This document shows positions 47,067-58,105 of a DNA stretch of 64,000 nucleotides, piece by piece (within the stretch, counting starts at the first letter, position 1; each line of letters begins with the position of its first letter). Source of the DNA: Seiridium cupressi (Eukaryota > Ascomycota > Sordariomycetes > Amphisphaeriales > Sporocadaceae). Location: NCBI GenBank assembly GCA_036674765.1, contig JARVKI010000008.1, positions 1 through 64,000 on the forward strand, written 5' to 3'. The notes below the pieces were generated by a model, which had not been told where the DNA came from, searched no databases, and saw only the letters and a list, made by a program, of their open reading frames with translations. Made by a program: the position numbers and the translations under genes.

Positions 47067-47548
47067 TCAAAGCTTCTACCAAGTCATTGTAAATATGGGT
47101 TGTGTCGCGAGGCTGATTTGATTTGGGACGCAGTTGAATTGAAGTAATGATTTTTGGTGGAGCAGGTTCAGCGGAGTCGACCAGCGCCTTGTCAGTCATA
47201 GTGGGTCTTTTGACGCCGACACGAGCTGCCTGCCGACTTTCAGCTACAGGGGCTAACCCCACTTGTTGCCGTCCCCTCAGCAGCTCAACCTAGCACTGAT
47301 CATTGCAAAATCCAAGATGACGTTACATATCGTTGCGAGTAGCGGAGCAGGGCAGTATCGAAAAGATTGTTCATGTTTGGACAATATAGTCTGATCGTGA
47401 CACATTTAATTTAACACTTTCGCTACTCCTGTTCATATGCGTGTGCTATTTCCTCATCTCTTCATCAAGGTCTTTGATTGCCGGCAGCTGTGGCTGCCAT
47501 CCAGAATGCATATACACCTCCAGAACCCTCTCCTGGGCAACAACATCC
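47067..47548. other. Intergenic spacer
   Basis: Promoter of the HAD-domain gene; the following minus-strand membrane protein ends at 47549. No further gene recognised. Confidence 0.4.
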
Positions 47549-48034
47549 TTAGTAACCCTTGAATAATGCAACCAGACTCGTAGCGAACCAGCTGAACATC
47601 AGGTAATCGAGAACCTTCAGCAGCTCTTCTGTGCTTTTTTGTGCCTCGTTGTAGTCTCCCATCTTGGGCAGAGGCACTCTCAGCCCTGCCGACTTGCCCT
47701 GCGCGCTTCCGGTCCAGTACTGGGCCATGTGTTTCCTGGCGAAGAAGATGCCCGCGCACATAGCCGGCGAAGCCAAGAAACGCTGGATGATGCCCCCATA
47801 TGACCCCTTCCAGAATAGGATGAGTGAGACCAAGAGGGACACTATCATAGCCACCGCCCCCGATGTTTGCGTGGTGCGCGTCTTGTGCAGCTGGCGCTCA
47901 GCTTCGTTGGAGTACTTGGCGAGCTTTTTCGTTGTATCCTCATACTTCTGCAGGTTGGTGACGGCGACATAGGACTGCTGGCCACCGTAGGCGGCGAGGC
48001 CTGCTTGGGCAAGATGGAGCAGTTGAAGGAACAT
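47549..48034 (-). CDS. Two-helix membrane protein, conserved-looking
   Basis: 161 residues with ATG at 48034, no intron. A short hydrophobic N-terminus (MFLQLLHLAQAGLAA) leads to a charged region with coiled-coil character (KYEDTTKKLAKYSNEAERQLHK), then a strong transmembrane segment at about 60-77 (AVAMIVSLLVSLILFWKG) and a second at about 140-157 (VLDYLMFSWFATSLVALF). The intervening loop is basic and ends in a Glu/Lys-rich stretch (STEELLKVLD). It looks like a small integral membrane protein, perhaps of ER or mitochondria. I do not recognise a named family. Confidence 0.65.
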   Translation of the reverse strand: MFLQLLHLAQAGLAAYGGQQSYVAVTNLQKYEDTTKKLAKYSNEAERQLHKTRTTQTSGAVAMIVSLLVSLILFWKGSYGGIIQRFLASPAMCAGIFFARKHMAQYWTGSAQGKSAGLRVPLPKMGDYNEAQKSTEELLKVLDYLMFSWFATSLVALFKGY

Positions 48035-48499
48035 TTCGTATGTAGTACGTGAATCTCGATTGGGATTGCGAGTCGAGTAAAATGTGAATGGATAAGTAAT
48101 GAGCTGAATTATCAGAAAATGCTTGGAGCACCCGTTGTCTTTATATAAAAATCTTACCCGCCAGTGTCTTATTTAGACTCTTTGGCCAGGTTTGGTCGTT
48201 AGTCGACTTACACGTTGGGTCTGACGTCATGAAAAGTAGCGTTGCCAACGGCCACTTTGTTCTATCGCGTTTCCAAGTGACCACTCTCCCACATCATCGA
48301 GTGTCTCACATTGGCAGCTGCGTTCTTACTTTCTGATAGTCCCTTCTTGAATCACTAACTCAAAGTTGAATTCCTTCATCATAGAATTGCAGGTGACTTG
48401 TGCCGCATCAAACAGCCGCAGCCCTTGTAGACAGACGAACCAAGATGCTGCTGCCACGTTCCAACAGAGATCGTAAGAAATACAAAGTGTACCAGCCAA
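48035..48499. other. Intergenic spacer
   Basis: Promoter of the membrane protein and 3-prime flank of the epimerase gene. Nothing else recognised. Confidence 0.4.
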
Positions 48500-49757
48500 T
48501 TACTTCTCCCCTAGAGCCTCGAATATATCTCCAAGGCTTCTCTCAGCGGGAGGATGAGAATGGATAGCTTCGACTTCGGCCACAAATGTACCCTCCCACT
48601 TGTCTTCATGTTGAGGCTTCCAGCCCAGTTTCGGACCCAGCACCGATCTTGTTCGAGCACTAATTGAATAAGCAATCAGCAACCGCTACTCAGGTGGAGT
48701 CCTTGGAGCATAGGGTCAACCTACTTCGCTCCATATGCCAGTTCAGCCATATTTTGTATTCCGTTTACCCAGTTGTTAGCCGCTTCCTCAAGGTCTACTT
48801 GCTTAACCGATGCCGAGGGGAGGAGTTTCAGCTCGTAGCACGCTTGGGCCATCCTCTCTGAGAACTCCAAATGGGTGTGCTCTCCCGTCGCGGAGAAGTA
48901 TATTCCCTTCCTCCCTTTCGGGACGTCGTTCTCGAGCTCGATGTTCTTCAAGAGAACCATGAATAGCGCCGCAACATCTTTGATGTGAATGTGGCTCCAA
49001 ACCGTCTTTCCCTCACCCAAAACAGCTACGTGTCCTTGCTTAAGCGTTGGTCCCAGCATCGCACCGATTGGGATGGAATAACGGTTGAATGGGCCTGTAC
49101 CGAGCCCGAAGAGGGTTGGTGCCATGACGATGTAGGTCGACACGCCGAGGGCCTCTCCTGTTTCTACTACTGTTATATCGGTGGTCCTTTGAGGATACAC
49201 TTCGAATGACTGTCGGTACTTCTCGTAGGAGTATATGTCTTCCGCGTCCGAGAATGTGCGACTTTCTACATAGCCTTGAGTGTGCGGTCGATCGCTCACA
49301 TTGCTTGTGCCAGATATGTGTAGGTAGTGGACCGCCTTGCCCGCCTTTTCCCGCCTCTTTCCCATTCCAATGATGAGCGATCTAGCTGATAGCTCATGCC
49401 ACCCTGCGGCTGCGTGAACGATGACTGCGTCCCAGTTAGCTATACTTGATCGGCGAATATGGATTGGAGTTCTCACCATCAAAGTCCTGCCCAATTAGCT
49501 CGAGTCTGTCACTCTGATCGAGGCTATCAAACAGGACCGCCTGGACCCCTAGTGCAGCAACAGTCTCTGCCTGAGACGTCTTCCTCACGAGGGCGGATAT
49601 CTCCAGGTTCCTGACCCATGGCTCATCTGTTTGGAGCAATGTGGATAATATTGTCCCTCCGCTAGGTTGAGATCAATTACCAATGTTATCGTAAGCTACT
49701 GCATATGACGTACATGTATCCGGACACACCAGTGATCAAGACGCGGTGTGGCGCCAT
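48500..49757 (-). CDS. NAD-dependent epimerase/dehydratase (extended SDR)
   Basis: Four exons (49714-49757, 49477-49661, 48725-49424, 48500-48659) give 362 residues; introns of 52, 52 and 65 bp. The ATG at 49757 opens MAPHRVLITGVSGYI, and the first intron falls within the glycine-rich NAD(P) motif TGVSGYIGG, which is complete after splicing. Asp/Val-Ile-Val-His (VIVHAAAGW) matches strand 4, Ser in the HISGTS strand and YSYEK supplies the Tyr-xxx-Lys of the catalytic pair. A conserved-looking C-terminal part contains ARTRSVLGPKLGWKP. This is a Rossmann oxidoreductase of the atypical/extended SDR type common in secondary metabolism and sugar-nucleotide modification. The substrate cannot be inferred. 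It runs toward the small membrane protein on the same strand. Confidence 0.85.
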
Positions 49758-50484
49758 TGGTTTGGTTAATGTGATTGGAATTATAAGAAGCAAGAGGATG
49801 TTGATGCACTAAAGACGGTAGTCCAAGTAGCCCATCCCGCTCGTTGGTGTATGGTAATGATATCTATACGAATTCGTAGAGCCGGATTTCTGGAGGCGAG
49901 AGACCGGACCTCAATTTGGCCGAGTCTCTTGAGAATTAATCAGAGGTTTCTGATTCCACACTTTTTGGCCATCCCTGAGCGGGGCTATAGCCTGTACAGA
50001 GCATTATTGGTCTCCACTGTAAGCTTATTCGACCGACGACCTCGTCGGAACCCGACCACCAGATTGGCCGAACACCTAAGAGCTTGGTTACGGCCTTCTG
50101 ATATATGTTGTTCGGAGACTTTTCTTGGGCGCAGCCCCGCCTGAACGGATTGATATTCATCCACTTGTAAAGCCGTATCACACCAAGCAGACGATGAATT
50201 GCAAGAGCCAGCATTGGAACTGAAATTGACTATTCATCGCTATGACAATCATCGACGAGATTACGAGTAGCAGATGCTTCGACGAACTATTCAGAACAAG
50301 TATTACTCGATTTCGTCAAAGCTCAGCTCTACTTAAACACTATCAAACCAAAGCAGCAATCTGGAACATTTACAGTGCCCATAACACAGTTGACTGAGCG
50401 AATGCCGTATATATGAATATTGTCTACGATTCGGATCATCCTATAGCTTTTCAGAGATTTTTCATCGTGCTAAATAATGTGATT
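49758..50484. other. Intergenic spacer
   Basis: Promoter of the epimerase gene and 3-prime end of the DyP peroxidase (both minus strand). Only meaningless short frames seen. Confidence 0.4.
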
Positions 50485-52305
50485 TTAAGCCTTCGTGGCG
50501 AAGGTGCCCTTCAGAGAGGAGATTGAGGGAGAGAAGAAGTACTCGCCGCCGCGAGAGATCACCCACTCTGCACTGAGGTCGAGTTCGTTCTCGAGCGCTT
50601 TGGGATTGGTGCCAACCATCCTGCGCTGAGAACCGTCCAAGGGTACGCCAATAAGGGGGTCGAAACCCGGCTCTGGGACGCCCTGCGGGAAGGGGAATGC
50701 CTTGTTGTTCACCCAGCCTGGAAGACAAGGTCAGTCAATTTGAAGGTGATCAGTGGCACAAGAGTACGATATAACTTACTCTGCTGGATAAACTCGAATC
50801 CATTGGCGATGTTGCTCTGATAGCAAGCAAAGAGTAAACCTCTCTCGAGCTTCTCGTCGCTCGAGCTCTTCTTGCTTTTCTTCTCCACGGGTGTGACCTC
50901 GGGTCCAAAGGCGATGCCTCGGCGCAAAATACGCCGGGCTTCAGTTCCAACAGTACCGTCGGCTTGATCCAGGTCGGCACGAGGGTTGGTCTTGCGGATA
51001 TGTGCTGCGAAGGGGCATTTCTCCTGGTTATTCTTCTCGAATCGGAAGGCTTGGTTCTTTCCAGGAACGGCAAGACTCGGGTCATCCTGGATAGGTGTAA
51101 GGTCAATTGGGGCTCCTGATAATACATGATTAGCGTGGCTTCCGTATCGAACGATCTATGAATAGGACGTACCACTCTTCCAGCGGCCGACCAGGCGGGC
51201 ACCCAGCAGATCGGCTCCGGCATGCGGGGGAGCCCCGATTGGTACCTCAAGTGCATTCCTCTCCAAGAAGTCATCAAACTCCGGCACGAGTTGCTTCAGA
51301 TACCGGAAGGCCAGGAAGCTACCATCAATGGCCCAGGCAGGGCGAGCAAATGGACCAGGGGCTTCGGTCGCAGGCGGAGTCACTACACCGTTGTCGCCTT
51401 CACGACCCACTAGGGCTATTCCTTGTCGCACAGGTGGATCCGTGCCGTCCTGATCAACAAGTGTTATGTCCTTGACGGAGGGCTGAGTGAGGCCATCATT
51501 GAAACCGAAGCTACGAACCAAGAACAAACAATTAGTTGTGGTCAAGAAGTTTCACGGTCGGAAGGTGTTGACTTACTGCTCATGTCCATCTTCAGCACCG
51601 GGCCTGGTATGTCCGACCAGCTCCTTGACTACTTCGATGCCGGCGTCTTTCTGACCGACGTGGAAGATGTGCTTCACATTGTTCCATGCCGCGTCAAGCA
51701 AGTGTCTGCTGTTTCCAGTGACGAGGAACACACCGTGGATGTCCTCCTTGAACTTTTCGTCCCAGTCCTCGAGCCTGTCACCAAGTCGGCTGACAGCATC
51801 CGCCTGTTGACCTTTCTTGAAGGGCTCATCGTTGATATCGTCGGTGATGCCGAGCTGTGTTCGACGAATAGTCAGGACACTTGTTGCTCAGAGCTACATG
51901 GAACTTCGGTAGAGCACTTACGACATTTAGACCTTTCTGCGAAAATGAAACGTTGACGGCACTGTTATCGATCAAGCCAATGGACCTTCCCGACTCGGCG
52001 GCCTTCTTTTTGGCATCCTTGATCTCACCGCGGAAGCGCCTGGCATCAGTCGCTGATGTGATGAAGGGAATGAGATGCGCCAGCTGTGTACGGAAGGATG
52101 CGACTTGATTCTTGTTGATGCGAAAGAAGAAGAATGTCTGTCTCTTCTTAGCAAGTCCTTCACTGCTTGATGTTATTATGCTGTATACATGTGCTTTTAG
52201 CTGAGTAACTTACAGAATGTCTCCCTGAATATTGTCCAGGTCCACTGGGGGAAGGCTCTGAGGTGTGACGCTCTTGGCCAAGGGAATTTGAGAGATGTCA
52301 CCCAT
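50485..52305 (-). CDS. DyP-type heme peroxidase
   Basis: Six exons (52214-52305, 51922-52162, 51577-51854, 51173-51510, 50780-51115, 50485-50717) join to 505 residues; introns 51-67 bp. The family motif GxxDG is GFNDG at 206-210, with Asp209 as the acid residue that activates peroxide. The proximal heme ligand is His355 in FAAHIRKTNPR, and RRGIAFGPE further on is also a family block. No signal peptide, so it is intracellular or non-classically exported. DyP enzymes oxidise dyes and phenols with hydrogen peroxide and are found in ascomycetes in oxidative defence and lignin-like turnover. The gene ends in VISRGGEYFFSPSI, a normal family C-terminus; no disruption is seen. Confidence 0.94.
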
Positions 52306-53584
52306 GATTGAATGCGATTGAACTTTTCTTTGTTTCTCTTATAAGTGCTGGTTTTTGTTGCTCGAGGGAATACTGTCTAGAAGATCAGGGCCCCCAATGT
52401 GGGGATCTCTAATTTCTTATAACCATTTCCAAAGCCACAAGGACCCAGGCAATTGGAAACGGCCACAGTTCTAGATCTCATCACATGTGGTCGGTGAAGC
52501 CAGCACCAGGACGCCATGATGAGGCGCAATCATCCCTAAATGTGGACATATGTTTCGTCAGCCGTCGGAGCTCCAGCCGCATGAGTGTATGTAAGACGGA
52601 GAAAAAAGATGACGCCAAGTCTGCCGCTCATCCATGTCTTGCACGCTAAACCGCCAACTAGGTAAGCTCCGATGTCAAGCCCGTCAGATCTCATTGAAAA
52701 CCAGAGTGACACGATTGGTCGTTTGGCGCCAGTGTCATACACGATCGGAATGTGAGGTCTTATAAGCATACTGCAATAGGCTATCTCGTCATGGCTGAGC
52801 TACCTGGGCGTCTCGTGTAGAACCTAGTCGTTTGAGTTCCAAGTCGGACCGCACTTGATTATTCTTGAAATAAACTGTGGCACAATCGAAGGACTTTTGA
52901 GTCCCATGATCAATGATTGAAGATCCATCTATACTCATTAGCAAGTCACGGTTCAACTCGTGGACGGTCACCACAACCCAATGAAACCTTAGGATTGTTT
53001 GGCTTTGCTAATCAATACATGGAGTTTCGCGAAAAATAATAGACAATATCAGATATTACGTAGTTAGTTACCATCGGACTTTCCTGTAAGATTGGAACGT
53101 CAATACAGGTTGCCGTTGAGAGTCTCAGCCTTAGGCGTTTTCAGCCGCTCGGCTTTTCTGTAAGCATGACCTACAGGGTATTCAGGCAACTGAACCTAAA
53201 TCTGACCCTAACAGGGACTTTCTTCTGCCAATAACAGCCACACTACATGGTCTGACCGTTTCTTGGCTCTGCACCCCTCACCGCCTTACTCCCAATGAGC
53301 GTACGAGCAATAAAGAAAAAGACATTTACCTAGTTTTGTGGAGTGAGATCTGGAGAAATCATGCTATGAAAGCCTCATATCGCGTTACATTTGCGCCACC
53401 AATGAATCGGGGCTGCGTAGTGATGTGAACAAGAGTACATACACAGCTCTGACTCACCAACAACGCAACCGAACCCGAATCTATAGAGATGTGATTTTCG
53501 CAAGGATTATCTCACCTAAGTCCATTTCGTTCGTTCTAAATCTTTTCGCAGAGCCACTGCCGGTGTGCTAGTTCCTTTGCACGA
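52306..53584. other. Intergenic region without recognised features
   Basis: About 1.3 kb between the DyP gene (start side) and the end of the ankyrin-type gene. Short frames only; no repeat noticed. Confidence 0.45.
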
Positions 53585-56500
53585 CTAACTAGTGCTAGCA
53601 ATCCGTTTCGTTTTCGAGGTCCGCCATACCTCGACGATGAATCTGGGTTTGGCCATCAATTTACGGTGTCTCCAACGACCCTTTCTTTCCTTGTGTGCTT
53701 GCGCTATCTTCAAATATCCAACAAAATGGTGCTTGATCACGTTCTTGAAATTCCACTTCTTGTAGCCTGCATTTCTTAGCATAGTTGCCCAGCGTTCCTC
53801 CCTTGCTTGAGATACTTGATGTTTGATATCTTCAACTTTATCATCGTCCCAGTACTCTTCACCCTCGAGGAGCCAACGTGGTTCGCGACATGCTTCTTCC
53901 GGAAGAAGTGGTGGCAAGATTATGTCGACTATTTCCCACCAAGTCTTCCAGAATCGCTCGATTGAAACGTCACGCAGGCATTTCCTCATCAAGTCATACC
54001 TCCGCAGCAGCAGCTCAAGTTGATCAGCTGCAACTCCGTCTTCAGACTGGAGCTCCGCCCTCTCGAAACAGAGCTCCGAATCTTCTTCATTGCAAAGATC
54101 CCATTCCGCACAGCAGGTGTGGGCAATACCCATTCGCTCAAATAACTCCAGCCGGCAAATCTTTCGACAACAGTGTTCTTTCTCTGCGGGGGAAAATCTT
54201 AGTTTCTGAAACCAAGCCTTCAATGTCTTCATTCTCCTATGGTTGCGTTTCCGACAGTGGTGGTGTGTCGCATGCCCCGGCTTCTTGGTACAACGCCACA
54301 ATAAGAAGGGGGCGATACAACCTCGAGAAGAGCAATAACATTCACATCGGTCGTGGATCGACCTGTCTTGGCAGCTCCTACTGACTCGTTCGTCCATTGC
54401 AGCAATATTGCGAATGTTGAGAGCCACGAAAAATTGCAATTGAGGCCAGACAGCGAGCTCCTGATTTTCGAAGGGGAAACTTGGTTCAGCGCCATTCTCG
54501 AGAAACCAAATCACCACTTTAAACCAAAGTTTCGAGCGACCGGTAATCGGATTCCTGTCACAGAACTCGGCAAGTGGAGTGCGACCATGGGCGCAGAGAG
54601 CATCCAATTCCACGAAGCCAATATCGTAGAGGATCTGGTGAAATTCAAGCCCGTCTGCGAAATATCTACCACCCAGAATTTCATTACAGTGGGGTGATCC
54701 TTCAGTGCATATATCGAACTTCTCCGGTAATGTTGTCCGCCAGGCTAAACGTTGATAGAGATTGGGAGCACCGTAGGTCAACGTCCAGCCGAACTCTTTC
54801 TGTTCCTCGACAGTCAGATGACGCAGAGCGAGCATCTTCAACTGCATAACCCGTTTCCATAATTCCTGGCCGACAAGCCGAAAGATACCTGTGCTCTCGA
54901 TCCTTGCGGCTGTTGCGAGTGTCCAAAACCCACTTGGCATACCATCAAATAGGTGGCGCCGTTTAGAAATATACGCTTCCTCGAACACGACATTATCCGT
55001 GGAAAGAAGGATCGAAGCTGACTGTATGTCATCTCTATGGCATGCAATATCAAATGCAGACGCGATGTGGCATTTATGATCAACCAGAAACCGTAGCCCT
55101 TCCGACCAGCCTACAGCCAACTCCATGGGCGCGAATTGGCAGTGGCCACTTGGAAGATCATAGTTTTGAGTCGGATCATCAATAAAATATCTTTTCATAG
55201 TCGGAAATGATCTGTGAATGATAGCCAAGCAGATTCTCGAATAACCCCAGTCTGGCTAAGCTATTAGCGAACCGGAGTGTAGACGATATATGCTTAAAAC
55301 AATACCTTCAGCTATATCCGGATTCGCAAGCAAGAAATTCAGCTGCTCAGAAGGCTGCACCGATCGATCAAACTCACGAAAAGTATCCGCTAGACCACCG
55401 CACTCTTCGTTGATTGCGCTGAATAAGCTGTGAGAAACTTTCGATTGCAACACAAGATCATATAAATATTCGGCGGCTGTCCTCGGGAATTCTTCGACGT
55501 AATTGAAATGATCATAGATATAGCGCATCGGGGCAGTTGCCATCGCATCAACCTTCCCGGCGCGAACGAACTTGAGTAGATCATTAAAGTGCGGAACGAG
55601 ATCACCCGCTTCCCTGTGCAAGAGACTTACCAGGAAAAAGGACTCCTAATTATCGTTCAGCGACATTGTCATAGGAAAGATTAGGTTATGGGAGACTATC
55701 CATGAGTAACGTATGTCCATTTTCATCGACATCGCTTCCGGATGCTTTACCGCTGAGAATTGCCTCCCGGACCCCGCAAACCAGCGTTGACATATAATCT
55801 GCAGTTTGATGGTCCCAGATCAGTCGTACGAGTTGCCTGTTCGATCTCATCATGACCACGTTGTTTCCCCAGCCGGTCGCCCTTTTGATTCTCGGGGAGA
55901 CACTTGCGAAATTGTCGAACAGTCGGAAGATGGGACTCTCTGACCGCTTTACAGTGGCCTGGAATCGTAGAGGTGGTAGTATAGACCAATCGTAGCCCCC
56001 ACTTAACACCCCAAAGGTAACTTCCAGTGCGCCATTGAGCCAGGGGCTCAGTTTAGCCTCTATCGAGTAGCTCCAGGAACGTGCCCTTCCATGGAGAGGA
56101 CAACTTTGAGACGTCTGATTTATCACTTTGAAACCAAAGCGCCCGTAATTTCTAATTGTTGTTGTCCTGCCTCGCTTGCACTGACACCTGCAGGTGCTTG
56201 ATCGCCCTTGCGGTCTTCCCAGAACCTCAAGGGATGGAACACAAGAACACGAGTGTTCATTGTAGCAAGAACCTGCCACGCCTGCTGGAATGGTAACTTC
56301 GAATATTGAAGTTCCGTCCTCGGCACACTCAATCTGGGAATCAGAGGCTTCAGATATCAGTCGTAGACGCAGCTCGTTACGTATATATGCCATGAAGACA
56401 TTTCGATCTGCGACGCTCTGCGCGCGGACGAGCTCGACCAGTTTTTCGTCCACGCCCTGTGCATGAGATGCTACTGTTATATTTTCGTTAGGGAGTTTTG

Positions 56501-57338
56501 TCTGTACCTGGTTCGACATCGCGGCGTCTCTATCCTGTACAAGTCGGTTTAGATCTTCTCTGATCACGGCCAATTCGTTCCTCGTTGAAGTCAGACTCCG
56601 GTCAAGAGCCAATTGGTGTTCCAGTATGTCTTGTCTCGCATATTTCACACCTTGAAAGACGTTGGTTATCGATGCATCTAGCGAGCCAAGGGCCCTGGTC
56701 TGTAGGGCCTCTATATGTTGTACGGACTGATATGTTTCGGCGGCGCTGGTCAAAGAGGCGCTAGCAATAGCAAGAATTTGTCCGCTCTGATCCCTGATGG
56801 ATAAAGAGTAAGCGCCTGAAGATAATAGAGTTCAGTACCTTGTAGAATATGCATACCGGACTAAAGCCTGCGTCTCCAGGCCAGAAACATGCAACTCGCG
56901 TACCAGGCTGGCATTCAGCCTTTCTACCATCTTCAAATCCGATTCCATCTCATTCATGACTTTCACAGTCACAACTGATTTCCACAGCCGAGTTAGACGT
57001 TTTGGTGTGCCTTTACCATCATTCGGTACGTTTAAAACCGCCCCAATAGGTTGGAGGGTTCTCTGTATATCCTGCAGAGCTCTTCGGGCTTCGACCGCGT
57101 GAGGACAGATTTGTGCATACTGACTAACTGAGAGTTGAGAGAATACTGGAGATCCGGGATGAAGTAGCCTGTCCATCAAAGCAACTTCTTTATCGATATG
57201 ACGAAGGAGTTTGAATACCTTAGTAGGTGCGTCCTTGACATCTTGGAAAAGTTTCGCCGTGCTCAGGAAGCCTCTAACAGCGTAGCCAAGTATCTGTGCA
57301 CTGGCTGCCGTTGCTCCCAGGACGGAAACGGGGTCCAT
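53585..57338 (-). CDS. STAND-type N-terminal domain and ankyrin-like protein
   Basis: Four exons proposed (56839-57338, 55711-56793, 55301-55625, 53585-55255) give 1192 residues. Residues 1-160 are the helical fungal STAND N-terminal domain (MDPVSVLGATAASAQILGYAV). A coiled-coil-like stretch and a middle region without any P-loop follow; it contains a Cys-rich SCVPS...STCRCQCKRGR segment. The next part has ankyrin-like repeats (DENGHTLLH at a joint, LRFLVDHKCHIASAFDIACHRDD, GRTPLAEFCDR, FLENGAEPSF) and a Cys/His-rich stretch (CECYCSSRGC, HATHHHC), as in fungal ankyrin proteins of unknown role. The introns (45, 85 and 45 bp) use poor donors (GTACTG, GTTACT, GTTTTA), though they restore the frame exactly and give the ankyrin sequence GHTLLH. 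Alternatively the gene carries frame changes and is decaying. It lacks the NTPase domain of an NLR. Confidence 0.7.
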
Positions 57339-57402
57339 GATCAGAACGCATGAAGATTTCTACGTCTTCATATTATTACCTAGTCGATCAGCCAGATTCA
57401 AT
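57339..57402. other. Short spacer before ankyrin-type gene
   Basis: Only 64 bp separate this gene from the short gene upstream on the same strand, so its promoter probably lies in the upstream gene. Confidence 0.4.
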
Positions 57403-58082
57403 TCATAAGATGCAAGCACTCCGAGGAGATTGCGGGGGAGTAAGCGGGGATGGAAGCGAAGACGAAATACCTACAGTCTGATCCATCATTCGAAACCATG
57501 ACGCCATGTTAATGGTTGCTCTTGCTGTTTGACTTGCCGTGAACCAACTGTTCGCCTTACGAAGCTCTGCCGGTCCGAAAAAATCAAATCCAGATAGGCA
57601 AGGCAGGCTCCGCGTAATCGTATTGGCTGTGTTCATAAAACGTTGAGCCAGTATTAGCTGCAGCTCTGGAATAGCTTGCATACACTGCCCCAAAGTCCAG
57701 CCTACTCAAACCCAAGCAGTACTAGTCGCATTGCTCCGTGTCGAGGCTAGGTAGGAGTGCAGCATGCGCTGTGGCAAATTGTTACTCCCTTGTGGCAAGA
57801 CTTTGCTCGTAGCACAAGCAGAACAACTACACATGACCAACGAGAAGCAGCTTCTGCAGGGAGGAAGCTCTTGCAAGCACAAAGATACTCACCCTGCAGG
57901 TCTGATTGCATCGCAGCCACTTTCTTACCTCCTTGACTGATTACTCGGTATAACTCTACAGACCAACGCTGGAAGTTGGAGCGTGCACAGCAAATACCTA
58001 TAAGAGACGACATAACGCGATATCTGGAAGGGTTATCGAATCCGTGTTCTTTTACCCTCTTGTATAGAAGGCTTAAAAGCAT
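57403..58082 (-). CDS. Short uncharacterised protein, possibly a fragment
   Basis: A two-exon reading (57893-58082, 57403-57701) gives 162 residues with ATG at 58082 and a 191-bp intron (GTGAGT donor, GTAG acceptor, phase 1). The first exon has a basic segment (SLLYKRVKEHGFDNPSRYR) and FQRWSVELYRV; the second continues LQLILAQRFMNTANTITRSL and ends in a Pro-rich tail. The sequence looks protein-like and resembles uncharacterised fungal proteins, but no family is recognised. Its ATG is only 23 bp from the TRM10 stop, so it has almost no room for its own promoter. It could therefore be a 5-prime-truncated relic, or an extra upstream part of the ankyrin-type gene. Confidence 0.4.
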
Positions 58083-58105
58083 AACTGCTGTAGGAAGCGA
58101 GTCAC

